Source: Climacium dendroides (lineage: Eukaryota; Streptophyta; Bryopsida; Hypnales; Climaciaceae). From it: a DNA stretch of 64,000 nt. Position numbers and translations under genes: made by a program. Positions within the stretch are counted from its first letter, which is position 1, and each line of letters starts with the position of its first letter. The notes beneath the pieces are model-generated. The model saw nothing but the letters and a program-made list of their open reading frames with translations. It had not been told where the DNA came from and did not search any database. The stretch is taken from positions 8,064,047-8,128,046 of the forward strand of contig OX467087.1 in NCBI GenBank assembly GCA_950106755.1. Direction: 5' to 3'. This document shows positions 1 through 12,696 of the stretch, piece by piece.

Positions 1-177
1 TAGACACGGAAGACTTGAATAATACAAACACGTTTGTCGATGACAGTCCTCTAACATAAAACTGTCTCCATTATCTAGCAACTTCATCTGTATTTGCAGT
101 TAGTGCCACTAATGACGTGCTTCTAGGAATTGAAACAAATAGTAGCTTTGACTTTAATACTCTTCACATCTTTCTTA

Positions 178-1226
178 GGGTCTGTTTGCACTGAGCAGTA
201 CATAGGAATGTTGTTATTAGTTAAAAGGCCCGCCTCGAACAAAGAGAAGGACCGTTCATTGAACAGCAGGCTCGGAACCAGTCCTGAGGACTAGTCCAAC
301 ACTTATTCCTTGTCTGCTACAGCTGATATCTGGCCTCACTATCATGTTTCCGACAAGCTTGTGGCAAATAGTGGGGCTTCAATGTGCCTTGCCAAAGGAT
401 TTGACTAACCTTCAATCCCATCGTCGAGGCACTGACCCCACCTAGCCTCAAATAACCTCACAAGTAATTTGAACCACAATTCATCCTTCACTTGTGTCAA
501 AAAAAATTGAAAAAAAAAATCATCTTCCAAAAACAATAAAGTTCGCTTTACTTGTATGTAGAGAGATGGAAGATAAGTTATTCAACTTTGTCAAGTTTTG
601 AATGAGAAGTGAAGCTCACTATATATACATGGGGTGGTAGGAGGTAGAACAAACAATGTGGGATAAGTAGAATTAGAGTAAGTAGGAGCTCAACACTCAT
701 AGTTAATTCAAAGTTCATTCTACTATGCCTACTTTTGAATTAACTATTAGTGTTGAGCTCCTACTGACTTTAATTTTACTTATCCCACATTGTTTGTTCT
801 ACCTTTGACCACCCCATGTGTATATAGTGAGCTTCTCTTCTTCCACAAAACTCAAAATAAGTTGGGAGTGCTACTGAAACAATGTGAGGTAATGCATTGG
901 AGGTTAAACTTTTGTAGTTTTTATTTCAAAACCTTCAAACTGTTTTCATTTAATATCCATTAAGCGCCTCGGATTGGCGCGTCAGCCATGGGTCAGAGTG
1001 GGAAGCCCCACACGCCAAGGCTGCACTTGGCGCCCCTACTTGAAGTGCAGCCATGGCGATGCTCTGAACTACTGACGTTTTTTTACGATGAGCGACCTTA
1101 CCTGAGCACCAGCTCAGCACCCACGCATGCTCAGCAAATATGCTAATGTTCCAGTGGGAACTACCCCTCACTTTTACGTGTTCCTATGCTAATATTGCTG
1201 ACATAATGACTGGTGCAAACAAACCC
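178..1226. mobile_element. Tourist/PIF-Harbinger-like non-autonomous DNA element
   Basis: The left end reads GGGTCTGTTTGCAC and the right end, reverse-complemented, reads GGGTTTGTTTGCAC: 13 of 14 bases match. Each end is flanked directly by TTA (175-177 and 1227-1229). A 3-bp TTA target duplication with a GGG(T/C)..GTTTG terminus is the established signature of PIF/Harbinger (Tourist) elements. The 1,049-bp interior has no credible transposase ORF, so the element would depend on an enzyme from elsewhere. It contains a long hairpin (590-858). Boundaries are read directly; superfamily assignment is inference. Confidence 0.7.
590..858. repeat. Long imperfect inverted repeat (hairpin) inside the Tourist-like element
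   Basis: Bases about 590-720 are repeated in reverse complement at about 730-858. Shared blocks include GTAGAACAAACAATGTGGGA and TAGGAGCTCAACACT, and the loop is only about 10 bases. Arms of about 110-130 bases match with scattered mismatches. A transcript through it would fold into a long near-perfect stem, a plausible substrate for Dicer-like enzymes. It could equally be a foldback element nested in the larger one. Confidence 0.75.
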
Positions 1227-1229
1227 TTA

Positions 1230-4200
1230 GTCTACTTCACTGGGATTCCGTGAGGGGAGACACTTGACCTACTTGACCGCTAGTTTCAGACGCAACTGAC
1301 ACAATTGAGAAGTTGGACAACTGATAACTAAAATCCCATGACATTGAATTCTGTTAAGAAACCTAGAAGACAATTGCTTTGCTGTCGGATTATGGCTTAT
1401 TGCATTAGACACCAACTGTAACATTGGCAATTCCTATTACTTGCCACACACAATCAAGTCATTGTGGAGGCAAAATTGAATGATTATTGTCAATGACAAC
1501 ATGTAGTCTACTAATTAGAAATCTAAATCAAATCACAAACCCTACTTAAATTCGCATAAATTCTACTAGGATCACTTTAATTTTTTTCTATTCAACATTA
1601 ATTCCTGGCTTTTTTTACAAAAGCATCAGTAATTAGAATTCATTGTCGAATATATAGTTCATCTTGATTTCAAATTGTGTTATGCAAGCATTTCATTCTC
1701 TGAAGGTTTAAGATGCTAAAGTGAAAGGCACACTCACAGAGTAATCTCAGTGTACCGGTTATATCACTGACCAATTTTTTAATGTCCATTGAATTTCATA
1801 TTGCGCTTCGCGTGGCAAAATAGCTTGTGCAATTACTAAAAAAATTGAATGAGTGTTATGGAATTTGTGAAGTGGACTTCAAAGTGCTTCTATAACTGCT
1901 TGCACTACTCATCATGTATGGAGGCTATGAAGAAGTATATTGCACAGAAACTTCAAGGAAGATTCTAGTGAAATAAACTTAAAAGCTACTTTAGAAGCAT
2001 GTAAACGACACTGAAATGCTATTGAGAGCATGGTCAAGGCTGCTTATTATGACAATTAAGGGTTATATTGCTCATTTTTGTACTACGAACTGAGGACAAC
2101 ATGACATGCAAATTAAAAATTTATACAATTTGGTCTCAACATTGTATGATAAACAAACTACATTGGAGTTCATACTTTGAATGAGGACCTTCCTAACGGA
2201 CTTACAGGTCAATATAAGGTTCCACTTGGATTGATTAATGATTAATTTTTGAGTTCCTACTCACATAAATTGTGCAGTGCACTACTGCATAAATGAAAGC
2301 GACAATTATAAGACACCCACCCGCACAACTCCAAGGACTGCAAATTACCTCAATATCTCATGAACAGAAGAAGTTTTGTGGTTGACTCACCTAAATTATG
2401 ACGACAACGAGCTCAACTTCAACACAACAGGTTAGAAATGGACAGCATAGTAGATGAAGAAGGAACACCGGAGTCTACAATAGCGTTGTCGTGCAGGAAT
2501 ATCATGTTCAGACTCTACCGCAATCTGCTGGGGACTTGGAAAACCTTCAAAATCATTCAAGAATGCCTTTAGAACTTTCAAACAATTGTCCTACTCAATT
2601 AGCAACTGGAGAAAACAATATTTTAGACTACTAATACTTTGACTTCTAAGCACATTCAATGAGGTGAGAGATTCATCACGTCATTGAGCTCCGCATTTTG
2701 TCTCAGTGTATGCTTATCTAGCTTCATTTCTTTTTCCAACATGCAAGTGCAAGAGCTCCAAGTACCATTGATATAAGGTATTCCTCAATTTATTCCTAGA
2801 TGCACGCATACAAACAAATTCGTGGGACAGTGGGACATACCTCAATTGTCAAGTAACTCCACTTCTTGCATTAGGGCTTCAACTCCGTCATTCTTCTCCA
2901 TAGACCTCAGCAACAGGAAGTCCATACATCGTAGCTTCAAAGAGATTTTTATAGGATTACTACATTATCTTCAACGATTGGTTACTGAAAGTAAGCGATC
3001 AGTATTACACCGGGCTTTCAAAGCGTTTGCAGTGCGCTCAAGATTTAGACCGCGTAGAAGACAAACTACTTAAAGGAACTCATCTGTCTGTAGTCATTCA
3101 TGCACTACACCCATGAACTGAACATAATCTGCAAGCACGGTTTTGTGAAACTATTTTCTAACATGCACCAAGGCACGGATAAACAGAGTGTGATTCTGAG
3201 TCAGATCTGCACAGGAGCTCTACTTTCTGACTTCAGATAATTCGGACATTCCAAATCCATGAAATCAATGACGGTCTAAATCTTTAGAAGCTCCGAAGAA
3301 CCAAAAGACGAGTTATATACACCAATTATTATATCACGTACTTGTAGGTGCCTTGCATGTGAACTTAGTTCAGTGCATGAAGGAGACTATTCATGTACAT
3401 CGCACTTGTTATCTTTCTAAGTATGTACATCGGAGAAGCATTATGTGGTTGTAAACGCAAGGTGAACTTCAATGTGGACTTGAAAGAAAAATATACTAGC
3501 CTGTACTATATAATATGTTTTGGATAAACATTAGAACTTATTCGACCTGTTTTCCAAATTGACAAGGACAATAGCTTTCCTAGTGTTTCAATTTAAATGT
3601 GACAATGAAGTTCTGGACGGAGTCGCTAAAAGCAGTTCGATGTGAATTTTCTAAAATGATGAGAAGATGTAAAGTCCGCTAATAAGTGACATTAAACTAA
3701 CTCTTGTGAGTGATTACTTCTAGCATGTCATGTCACTCTAGTTTCATTAATATTTAATGATGGAGGTCATCCACAATCATATAAGCTGATATACATGATC
3801 TCTATGGGATTCTCTGTGCCTAAAAATACAAGTGCTCTTCAGGTTGTTACATGTCATAATCAACCAATCAGAGGTGTATCATCAATTGTTGCACCTCATA
3901 AAATGAACCTGAATAAGCGAAAGTAGCTTCTGATATCAAAACAACTAGAGTGTTCTATTTGAGACAGTGAGCGGCACTAAAGAAGTTCGGAAATAACTAA
4001 CGGTTATAGCGATTGAAGATTTCTATAAGGACAGTAATTCACCATGAGTGGAAGTTAATGATGACATCCTACCTCTTTTAAAGTGAAGCGTGAATCACTG
4101 AAAACATGTTTTCCATTTTTGCACGAAGGCGAAGTCTTACTTTCAATTGTACCTACAAGAGAATTCAGACTTTCATTAGTTTGACAAAATCACAAAACAA

Positions 4201-7200
4201 TGAAATGATGTCATTTGCCCTTCTGCAATTGCTTTAATCTATGCTAAAATTGAAATCTCATTTCGGCATTTAATGCTTCAGTGTCGTACATGAAAACAAA
4301 CTTGAGAAGGAAATATATAGGCTAGAATACAAAGAAACATATGATTAGGGTTTCACATCAGCCTTACCTGACTGGAGCGCCGCTAAGCAAATGACATATG
4401 GAGCTTTGCAGTTGAAGACTGCTAGCTTGTGATTCAGTCATCAGAATTCTGCACTTGTATGCTTGTCAACAGATTGAAGTGCTTCTGGATGCCGAAGGAG
4501 GGAAAGCTCAATGTTATATTTGAGAAGTCCATGCGTAGCTTCAAGGGAACATGCTTTTGTTGTCCTATTTGTACTCACGGGTAGTATTATCAATATGACG
4601 ATCAGTGACAACAAATTTGAACTCTGCAATAGAGTGTAGCAGACTAGCATTTGCCCTAATTCATGGAAGTGGCGACGATGGAATTAGAGCTATGAGTAGA
4701 TGACCACCGAAACTTCATATTAATCTTCGATCCACTACGTAGTGTCTTAGGAGTCTACAAGGAATGACTTGAAGCTGAGGAGCAGCTTCGCGCCGGCACA
4801 TGTGTTATGTTATCAGAGGAAGGCATTAAATGTTGTAGTATCTTGTACGCTATTTTAGGACTACATTGCATTTGTTTTACTCTTGTATCGTTAGCAAACT
4901 AGGTAAAAAAGAAACAAAGCGCGGAAAAAGCGGACTACAGGTACGAGTGGCATAGTGGAAGTCGATGAATGTTTCTAACTTCACTATAATTAGAGAGACA
5001 GAGGATGAAAAGTGACATTATTTCAGTATGTGTCAACACGTTCTAGGAATGCATACCTTCTTCACGTTGTGTTCATGGTTGAGTCACCTACTGCTCTATG
5101 AGATATTATAGAGTAGCGGCGGAAGAATTGCATATCCATATTGACATTGTTGTGCAAGGACTTTGCTGATGACGCTGAAGTGCTAAAAGGAGTCTAGGAA
5201 GTTCTGAATGGGAATGCGAAGACGGTGTTGTGCGTATAGAAAAAAGAGAAGCTGTTGATGCAGATTTGTTGATAAGCACCTATGTTGATAGCAGTTTGTG
5301 GATGCTGATTTTCTAAGTAAGTGGCCCTCCACTCTACACTTATATGTCGGAGGGCATTCTTGTCTTGTTGACAAAATCACTGTGGTCTTCAAATTTGTCG
5401 TTGTAAAGAATCAATAAGAGGCGTCTAATACTAAAGAGTCGTATGTAGAGGAGAAAGTTCTTACAGACTGAGTGATCAAAAACTAAGCGACTAAGGAATG
5501 GGCAGAGGTAAGATCTTTCTGCAAAACAATTAGTGGACATATAATTGTTTTGCATAGATGTGGACAACATGTACGTTATTTGTTTTTAGCAATGGAGAGT
5601 TCATGAATTTAGGAGAAGGTTGTGAACTATCCATTTCTGTTTTTTTCCATATATGTGCATGTGAAATTTCGAAATGAGGAACTATTACATCAATTCGATA
5701 GGTCTGCTTATTCCAAAAAAATTGGAAGCTCTCCCAAATGATGGAATTTGGGGCAACGATAAAAATCTCTCTATAGAGGAAATTCATTTTAAAGTTTTAC
5801 AACCATGTGTTGCTTGAGGTTTTGCATTAGACTAACTATTGAACGAATACATTGTTGTAAAGTAGAGCAAGCTGTCATTATCCAAGTCTCTTACAATCCA
5901 TTTCTGTTGAACTGGTAGGTTATATAGAAAAAAATAGATCTTAATAATGTGTAAGGAAGTGAATGTAGTGACTCCTCCTCATGGTATCGAGAATTCCAAT
6001 TTTGAATAGGTATACTTAGTATTCATAGAAAATGTTGACATTCTAACAGTTCCAAAGAAGGTATCGAATTCAATGTAAAATAGACAAACACATTCTTCAT
6101 GTAGAAGTAGGAGGCCACATAAGGAACACGATCGATGTCTTCTTCTTTAGCATTCTGTGTATATTATGAGGGTTATATAGTAGAAGTTATCTTTATGAGC
6201 ACTGCTGTAACTTACGAGAAATTTTTATTGCAAATGACTCCATGATAGTAGAAAGTGCCTAAGTACTATACAGTGAAAGCACTCTTTCACTGAAGATTGT
6301 CATTTGGGTCTACATTCTTATTTCCCTATTTTGCTTCTCCTTTACTAGTTTGTTTTTCTTATTACTATTTGTTCTTTCATCGAAAAGATATCCATTGAGT
6401 GCTTAAACTGTCTTCACTAAAGTATGGTTTATTTTGATTTGTGGCTTTTGGAAGTTAGTGCAAAAGAACTTATGGAAAGCAACAAAAGAGGATGATGATG
6501 ATGATAGGAAAAATAAATGGGACAGAATGAATATTTGATGCAATTACAAGTTCAAGTGTGCATGTAGAGAGACTTGAAGGGCTCTCACTCTTTTTCAGAG
6601 GTTGTAACTCTTTACATCAAACCGAGCATCAAATTATACTTGATTATTCCTCTTGATTTTCTTATTGCCTGATTGGAAAAAAATTGAAGTCCTAGTTGTA
6701 TTTGCTATCTTGGTATCTTTAATTATAAGTAAATCTATATCTAATTTTATTGAAGTTGTTAATGCAGGGGCATTTGTGGGCACCAATTAGTGAAGTGTAT
6801 GATGTTTTCCAGTAAACTTACAAATACATCCATGTTTGCGTGAAGTAGCTTTACGATACTAACTTTACTATCTGGCCTGTTTGGTGAAGTAAGGTATGCA
6901 CTTCTTATTGCATTGTGATATAATTTAAGATATTTACAGTTATTTTGTTTTAATGAAATCTGCTTACTAATGATTTTCTGTAAATAAATCTATTGAGTGC
7001 TGATGCAGTTCATGCCGTGCAGTATGTTTTAATTTTAATTTGTAGGCAGGTAAGTAAAGCCCAGTCTCTGAAACATTCATTTCAAGAGATTTTGAGGACA
7101 TCAACGTAGTTTCAACAGACTGGAAGTTTGTAGATAAGTTGGAGGCAAGAGTCACTACAGAGTCTGAGTGGGAAGAGGAAGTCTATACAAGTTTAGTGGT

Positions 7201-8290
7201 CGAGTCATGTACAACTGAGGCATCTAGAGAGGTAAAAGCTCCAAGAGGCTACTTCAGGAAGAAATGGATCATGAATTGTAGGGAGGGGATAGCTAACGCT
7301 CAGTTGATTTGTGAACATCATATACGTCACTGTTTTTGCAAAATAGAAGGATAATTCATGGAGGGTAGGACTGTGGACTTGAGCTATGGAACTCTAAGAC
7401 CTAGTTCCTGTGGAATGTCGGTAGACCTCGACAAAAAATTTTGGTGACAGTACATTGAAATTTGCAAGCGTGGTTATATTATGAGACGTCTATCTTGACT
7501 TTAGTTTTGAATGAAGTCATTTCTATTGGACAATGTTCTTACCCTTTTTCCATTGTTATTTAGCACTTCATTTGAACATTTTGATGCTTTGCAGGGACTT
7601 GAAAAGTGCAATGCAGGTGCGTAGTAATAACGCTTAGGCCTAAGTATCAAGGAATGTGATAAACAAGTACTTGCACTACTTCAGTGTTGGAAGTTTGAGG
7701 GAAAAAGAGACTTGGTCAGGGTAAGTTTGCTTTACCAAGTAATCATTTTCAAATTGCATGTTGAAAATGTGGTATTTCTAAATGCTATACAGACATTGAA
7801 TCCCTCGAAGTGGAGTAGGATGTGGGATTTGAATCTCAAGGAAATTCAATTATTTTTAGCAAATGAAATCTTGTAGGCATGGAAGTGAAATTTTATTTTT
7901 TGAAGGTTGTATTTTATTGTCAAATTCCCGTTGAATTCTTAGTCGATCAAATTTAATGATGGAGGAGTACATTCAAACATTACACTAATTTTGGAAAATG
8001 GCAGTAACAAATATGAGACATGAAAGAGGACAATTGGTTTGGACACATGTATGCTCTATTGATAGCATGGACAATAATAGGATCACTTCTATGAAACACA
8101 ATGAAAATGAATGAATTTTTCATCATTGTTTATGACGTGATTATTGTTGGTGAGATTATAAGTTTTGTATGTTTGTTTAGTATGGCTTAAACGGTTGATG
8201 GACATGCTTGTTTGATAAGGTCTTTTTAATCAATTCAATAATCTCTGTTGCACAAATTTCAAGTGTTTTTACTTCAGTGTGTTGTTTTTG
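1230..8290. other. Long stretch without a supportable gene
   Basis: AT-rich sequence with stops in all frames. Only short ORFs under about 85 codons occur, and none shows a recognisable motif. Some splice-like signals appear near its 3' end, for example around 7,030, 7,590 and 7,720, so the distal part may hold 5' untranslated exons or introns of the gene starting at 8.3 kb. No repeats as clear as those to the right were seen. Confidence 0.4.
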
Positions 8291-8293
8291 CAG

Positions 8294-8347
8294 TTCAGAA
8301 GAAGCCTAAATCCTAAAACCAATAAGAGAAAGAAGACAAATTCTTTG
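8294..8347 (+). other. Probable 5' untranslated exon of the 8.67-11.44 kb gene
   Basis: Bounded by TTTTTGCAG upstream and GTAAGT downstream, both good splice signals. When joined to the exon starting at 8622, the frame of the downstream ATG contains TAA stops here. The exon is therefore noncoding if used, and it fixes the downstream ATG as the first available start. More upstream exons may exist. Confidence 0.4.
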
Positions 8348-11300
8348 GTAAGTTTAAATTGTTGCATGCACGAATTTACTTTCATAAACTAACCTTTTCC
8401 ATGGAATTGATTGAAAAAGTGATTGTTGCCATAGGCAATGAGTGCAATATACTAGAGATGAACATTTACACAATAAAAACGGAAAACAGGAAAGGGCATG
8501 AAGGGATGCCTTAATTGGTCATACACACCAAAACTAACATCTTCTTTAAGCATGCATTGAAATTTGGTAGATGGAGTCATTGGAATTATATAATAGCCCT
8601 TACACATTTTATTTCTTGCAGAATTGCACCCGGTAGACGTGGAGGAGGTCCCACTACTCGCCAACATGTCCCAAGTATGTACATCTTGTTGAACTGTTCA
8701 GTGGCTTTTTGAATTTGGTAACATTGAGAAAGTATAGCAATTGTGAAGTATTAATACTTATTTAGTTATTCTTCATGCATACATTAATTGATGTTTCAAT
8801 GTGTGACTGCATTCCCACTATAATCATGGAACTAAGTGACTAACGTATTGCAGCAACAAAGCTTTGGAAACTCTAGGCAATCAAAGAAATTCAAGAGCTT
8901 TGTTGTGTGGAATGAGCATCCTCTGGCTCGAGGACGGAGACAAAGTAGAGGTGCTAGTCCATCTCACAGTGCAGATAGAAGAAAAAGGAATGAAGACTTG
9001 AGTACTTCCTCTTGTCCATTGAAGACAGGAGTGAGAGTTCCATTTCCGAGGGTGGAGATGGATAGAGAGAGAGCCTTTGGTAGACCCCTGGTAGCGGAAG
9101 AAATAGTCCGACAACAGTCACCATTTTCCACCAAGAGAACTTGTACTAATGGACAGGCATCGAGCGCAATACCTCCAAGTAAGAGTGAATTGGAGCCATG
9201 ATTTCATGTCAAGGGGAAATATGCTTAGTATATGCAAAAGGTCCTATATTGATGTTGTCATTTGAATAAATTATTGTGCAAGGCACTACAAGAAGTGAAG
9301 GGCATAGGAATAGAAGGACATGCAATTAGCTTAATTATGCATGTGAGCGAACTAATTGTGAGAGTGTAGATGTATAGTGCGCAGACAATTGGTAATAGTA
9401 AATTTAGGTATGATAAAAGAAAATTTAACATAACTTCATTTTGCAGAAGTCCAACAAAGTACACATGGAGTAGTGGAGTCTCTTGTGAAAAACTTGCCCA
9501 CCCAGAGAATGCGTGTGGATGTAGCAGAAGATGGAAATCGGAATAATAAAGGTGAATCTCACTTGTCGCGGATGAAATCAATAATGCATCAAACAAGAAA
9601 AGCAACTCATGGTCATGCAAGCGAAAAGCAAGGTGTGGAGAATGTGTTGTCGTCTTCAATAAAGCAAGTTCAGTCAAGTTCAGATAGTCGTCGAGGAATA
9701 CGACGGTCTTCATCGATGTTGCAGGATTTGGAAGTGAGTGATTCTTGAGCAAGTCTTTGTTTGATCAAACAAAGAGCTAGATGACCCTTTTTTTTCAAAT
9801 GTAATGGATTTATAGGTTTTTGTGGACAGAGCTATCAAGAAAGCATGATTGTGAGTTTAACTCAGTTGTAGTATAAGAGGATTGTAGTGCACAAAATTTT
9901 TAGTGTCCATTAATTGAATTCCATAATGTGTGTAGGGGTCAATGGAATACGAAGTAGATCATGAAAAAGAGCAGTAGGATAATGACAAGGTAGAAGATGA
10001 ATGTGAGGTACATCTTTCAGTCAATGTTCAACAGTCAGGAGAGGATGACATGGTTGAAAGTGATGAATATATAGAAGCGTCTAATTGCTTTGTTGACACG
10101 GAAGAGGGGGATGTGAGAGGACCGCTGGACGTGCAGAAGCTCACTTGGAGTGACGAATCACAAAGAAGAAAAGAAAGGAGGCATGCACATAGTATGCGTG
10201 AAAGAGAAGAAGATGTACGTCGAAGACAAGGTCGGCCACGAAATTTTCTAATGGTTGATGAATACACTAGGAAACCATATGGAGTAGGAGTTGGAGATTG
10301 GCACAAGGAGTTGATGTTGCTGTCTCGGAAATTGGATCCAGCTATTAATAACATTAATAAACAACCGCAAGGAGCAGTTGCAGAAATTGTAGAGTGGATC
10401 CAACATACATGGGAATATAGTGTACCAGTGCGATTTGAGTCAGTGAAGGAGGTTGTAGCACGTGGTGTGAATCTCCGCCGTTCTGATCTATGGAAGAAAA
10501 TGCAAAATAATGAAGACCAATCAGAGGATGTGTCTGATCGGACTTGGCGAATATTACGAAGACAACTTCAGAGTCCAGCAACCGCAAGGAAGTCAGAGGC
10601 ATGTAGCCGAGCGAATGGTATGAGAGTGAACTTTGGTAGAACCGGTCCTTCAGGGGAGGTTGGCGTGAGGGAGAGGTTGCGGAAAAAGTTACGGCGTTCA
10701 CCAGATCCAGAAGAAATTCAATTTGAAATGGCTCGAAACAAAGGGTATAGTGGTCTTTCTCAAAAGAAGAAGGACGACTTCAGTGTCATGCATGGAAGCG
10801 AAGCTGGCCTGCAATGCATTGTGGACCAAGAACATGTCCATGGATGGAGGGGAAAAGCATCAAGCTATATTGGTTCTAAAAGAAGCATGGGAAGGCATGT
10901 AGACAGTGAAGAGCAGGATTTGAATTTGGAATTGAATTTCCACGAAGAGAACGCAAAGGATGGTGCAGTAGGAGAGCAACCCAATATGTCTGAAGAGCAA
11001 ATATTGCACCACCCTCTTGTAATGAAAATGATGCAGAGATTGGAGGCCTTGGAAGGGCAAAAAAGTGTTCTCTTTGAGAATACGTTGAATGCTTCAGATG
11101 AGAACCACAACACATTAAGGATGTCAAATGAAATTGCAGATACAGAAGACCAAGTGATTAAAGACAACATGCAGGTACGTGACTAGTTGGCATGCGACCT
11201 AATTTTCCGCATGATGCGTGGAGGTGTAGAGTGCAACTCTTCAGCAACATTCGCACAATGTATGAGCCATGTCCGTGTATTGTGTACCAATTTGGCAGTA

Positions 11301-11443
11301 TCCTAAGATGTGAAATAACAACTGATAAGGCAATGTTATTTGTGCAGGACGGTGGATCCTCTAAAGAATGCCAAGGAACACGCCTCTACAATGAATGTCA
11401 AAAATCTGGACGGCGGAAAAGCAGAGTGACACAGATTGCATGA
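8294..11443 (+). CDS. Multi-exon gene for a 637-residue protein with En/Spm (Ptta)-type ORF resemblance
   Basis: Coding exons read by hand: 8666-8674, 8854-9178, 9447-9733, 9978-11174 and 11348-11443. All introns are GT-AG and phases match across every junction, giving 1,914 nt. A likely 5' UTR exon (8294-8347) joins 8622-8674; in the ATG frame it has two TAA codons, so 8666 is the first possible start. Residues 1-207 are basic and Ser/Arg-rich. An R-G-P motif lies near residue 254 and a basic region follows to about 290. A block at about 414-460 (S-R-A-N-G-M-R, then G-R-T-G-P-S-G, then R-R-S-P-D-P-E-E) resembles the C-terminal half of the plant transposase Ptta/En/Spm domain. An acidic helical tail with H-H-P-L-V-M-K-M lies near 552. 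It could be a CACTA accessory (TNPA-like) protein, supported by the CACTA-like terminus near 12.6 kb, or a domesticated derivative. Exon structure is well supported; the family call is weak, from recalled motif pattern only. Confidence 0.65.
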
Positions 11444-12424
11444 AGGAAAGGAGTTACAGGTATATTATCATGTGACAACCATTAAAAAACATGCACATGG
11501 AATATTGAAAGGATTGTTAGAAGGACTACCATAAGTATCTTATGAAAGGGTTAGGGCGTTTTTAGTAGCATTTGTCAACCTATGAGTTATTCGAAACATC
11601 TTTTCGTATTGTTGAACTTTTCACTGAAGGGCCAAATTTTTGTAGGATCCAAGCTCTAGAGGTGTGCCCAAAGGAATGGTGCCAAATGGAGTTGTGTCGA
11701 ATGGAGAATTACAGGTTGTGAACTTTTGTCCAATGGAAACCAAGGTAGTCCCCGCATGTTCGTTTGCATCTACATCCTTTTGTGTTTGTTTTTTAAACAA
11801 AGGTGTATATAAAAAGTCTTACAATAAAAGTAGGAAGTTTTCAGTGAGAAAAACAAGTGAAGTAGAATGCTAGGTCAACAGAGACAACCTTGTGTTTTTC
11901 AAGCAAAGGATGGACTTTTGAATTGTAGATCGTGAAGGAAAATTTTGTGTGGGTGTGTAAGTCATAGATTGGATCAGCAGAAGCAATGGCAAGTACTTTC
12001 GGCAGAGAGTATGTTAGTTATAGTAAGCTAAATTAGTTATAGCAACTGCGCTTTGTGGCAGGAAGCGAACATATATATGCTTCTATATATGTATGTGATA
12101 TTATTAATGGGATGCAAATGTCAACAATATTATTGGATTTGTATGAGTCAATTATGAGTCCATTCCAAATATGTGCAGGTTATTGAAAAAGAAATTGAAT
12201 TAGAACTTGTAAATGTGGGAAATTCATGCATGTTATGTAAAGGTAACTAAAGCCGTGAAGCTCCAAAAATTGTTCACATTTACAAAAAACATTCATGGAA
12301 AGCTCTACTATGTAGAAATATTGTAATGTGGGAATTGACACGGTTCACATTCATTGCTTGCTGATTGGACCACATGTGAGCAAGCTTATTGGACTACAGA
12401 AATCCATTGTGGCAACTATTATAT
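11444..12424. other. Region downstream of the 637-residue gene, no clear CDS
   Basis: Contains additional splice-like acceptors (for example TTTTTGTAG ending near 11645) and short ORFs of up to 69 codons without recognisable motifs. It could include 3' UTR exons or alternative 3' ends of the upstream gene, or the interior of the CACTA-like element whose terminus lies near 12.6 kb. Confidence 0.3.
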
Positions 12425-12597
12425 TATATCAAAAAGGTAAATTGACTCAATTTTTGTCACAAATTAACACAAAGATTGACAAAGATTGACAAAGTTCTGT
12501 CACTTTGATGTCCAAATCAAGGTGTCCTAATTGACAGCATAGTTGACACATTTGTGTCAAATTTTAGTCAATTCAACCATATTTTTCCTTGTAGTGT
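12425..12597. mobile_element. CACTA-like (En/Spm) right terminus with subterminal repeats
   Basis: The segment ends in TTTTTCCTTGTAGTG, whose reverse complement CACTACAAGGAAAAA matches the classic CACTA terminal inverted repeat. The preceding 170 bases are dense in short TTGACA/TGTCAA and GACAAAG motifs in both orientations, as expected for subterminal transposase-binding repeats. No matching left end was found; a CACTACAAGAAG string at about 9288 lies inside an intron and does not fit as a partner. The element may be truncated, or its left end may be outside the window. Confidence 0.5.
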
Positions 12598-12696
12598 TTC
12601 TATACTACTCAAAATAGGAGGTCACAGAATTTAGAGTAAAGTACGTAGGGTGAGAAGGAAAAAAGATAAGATGATAAGAAGAAAAATGGGAAAAAT

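Noticed and set aside
9280..9300. CACTACAAGAAG string as a CACTA left terminus
   Set aside because: It lies inside an intron of an intact gene, lacks subterminal TTGACA repeats, and does not match the 12.6-kb terminus beyond the first ten bases.
9258..9752. 164-codon minus-strand ORF
   Set aside because: Antisense to intron and exon 3 of the spliced plus-strand gene, whose exons join in phase; the hydrophobic Leu-rich product is a shadow.
10354..11170. Several minus-strand ORFs of 66-115 codons
   Set aside because: All are antisense to the 1,197-bp coding exon 9978-11174; no motifs.
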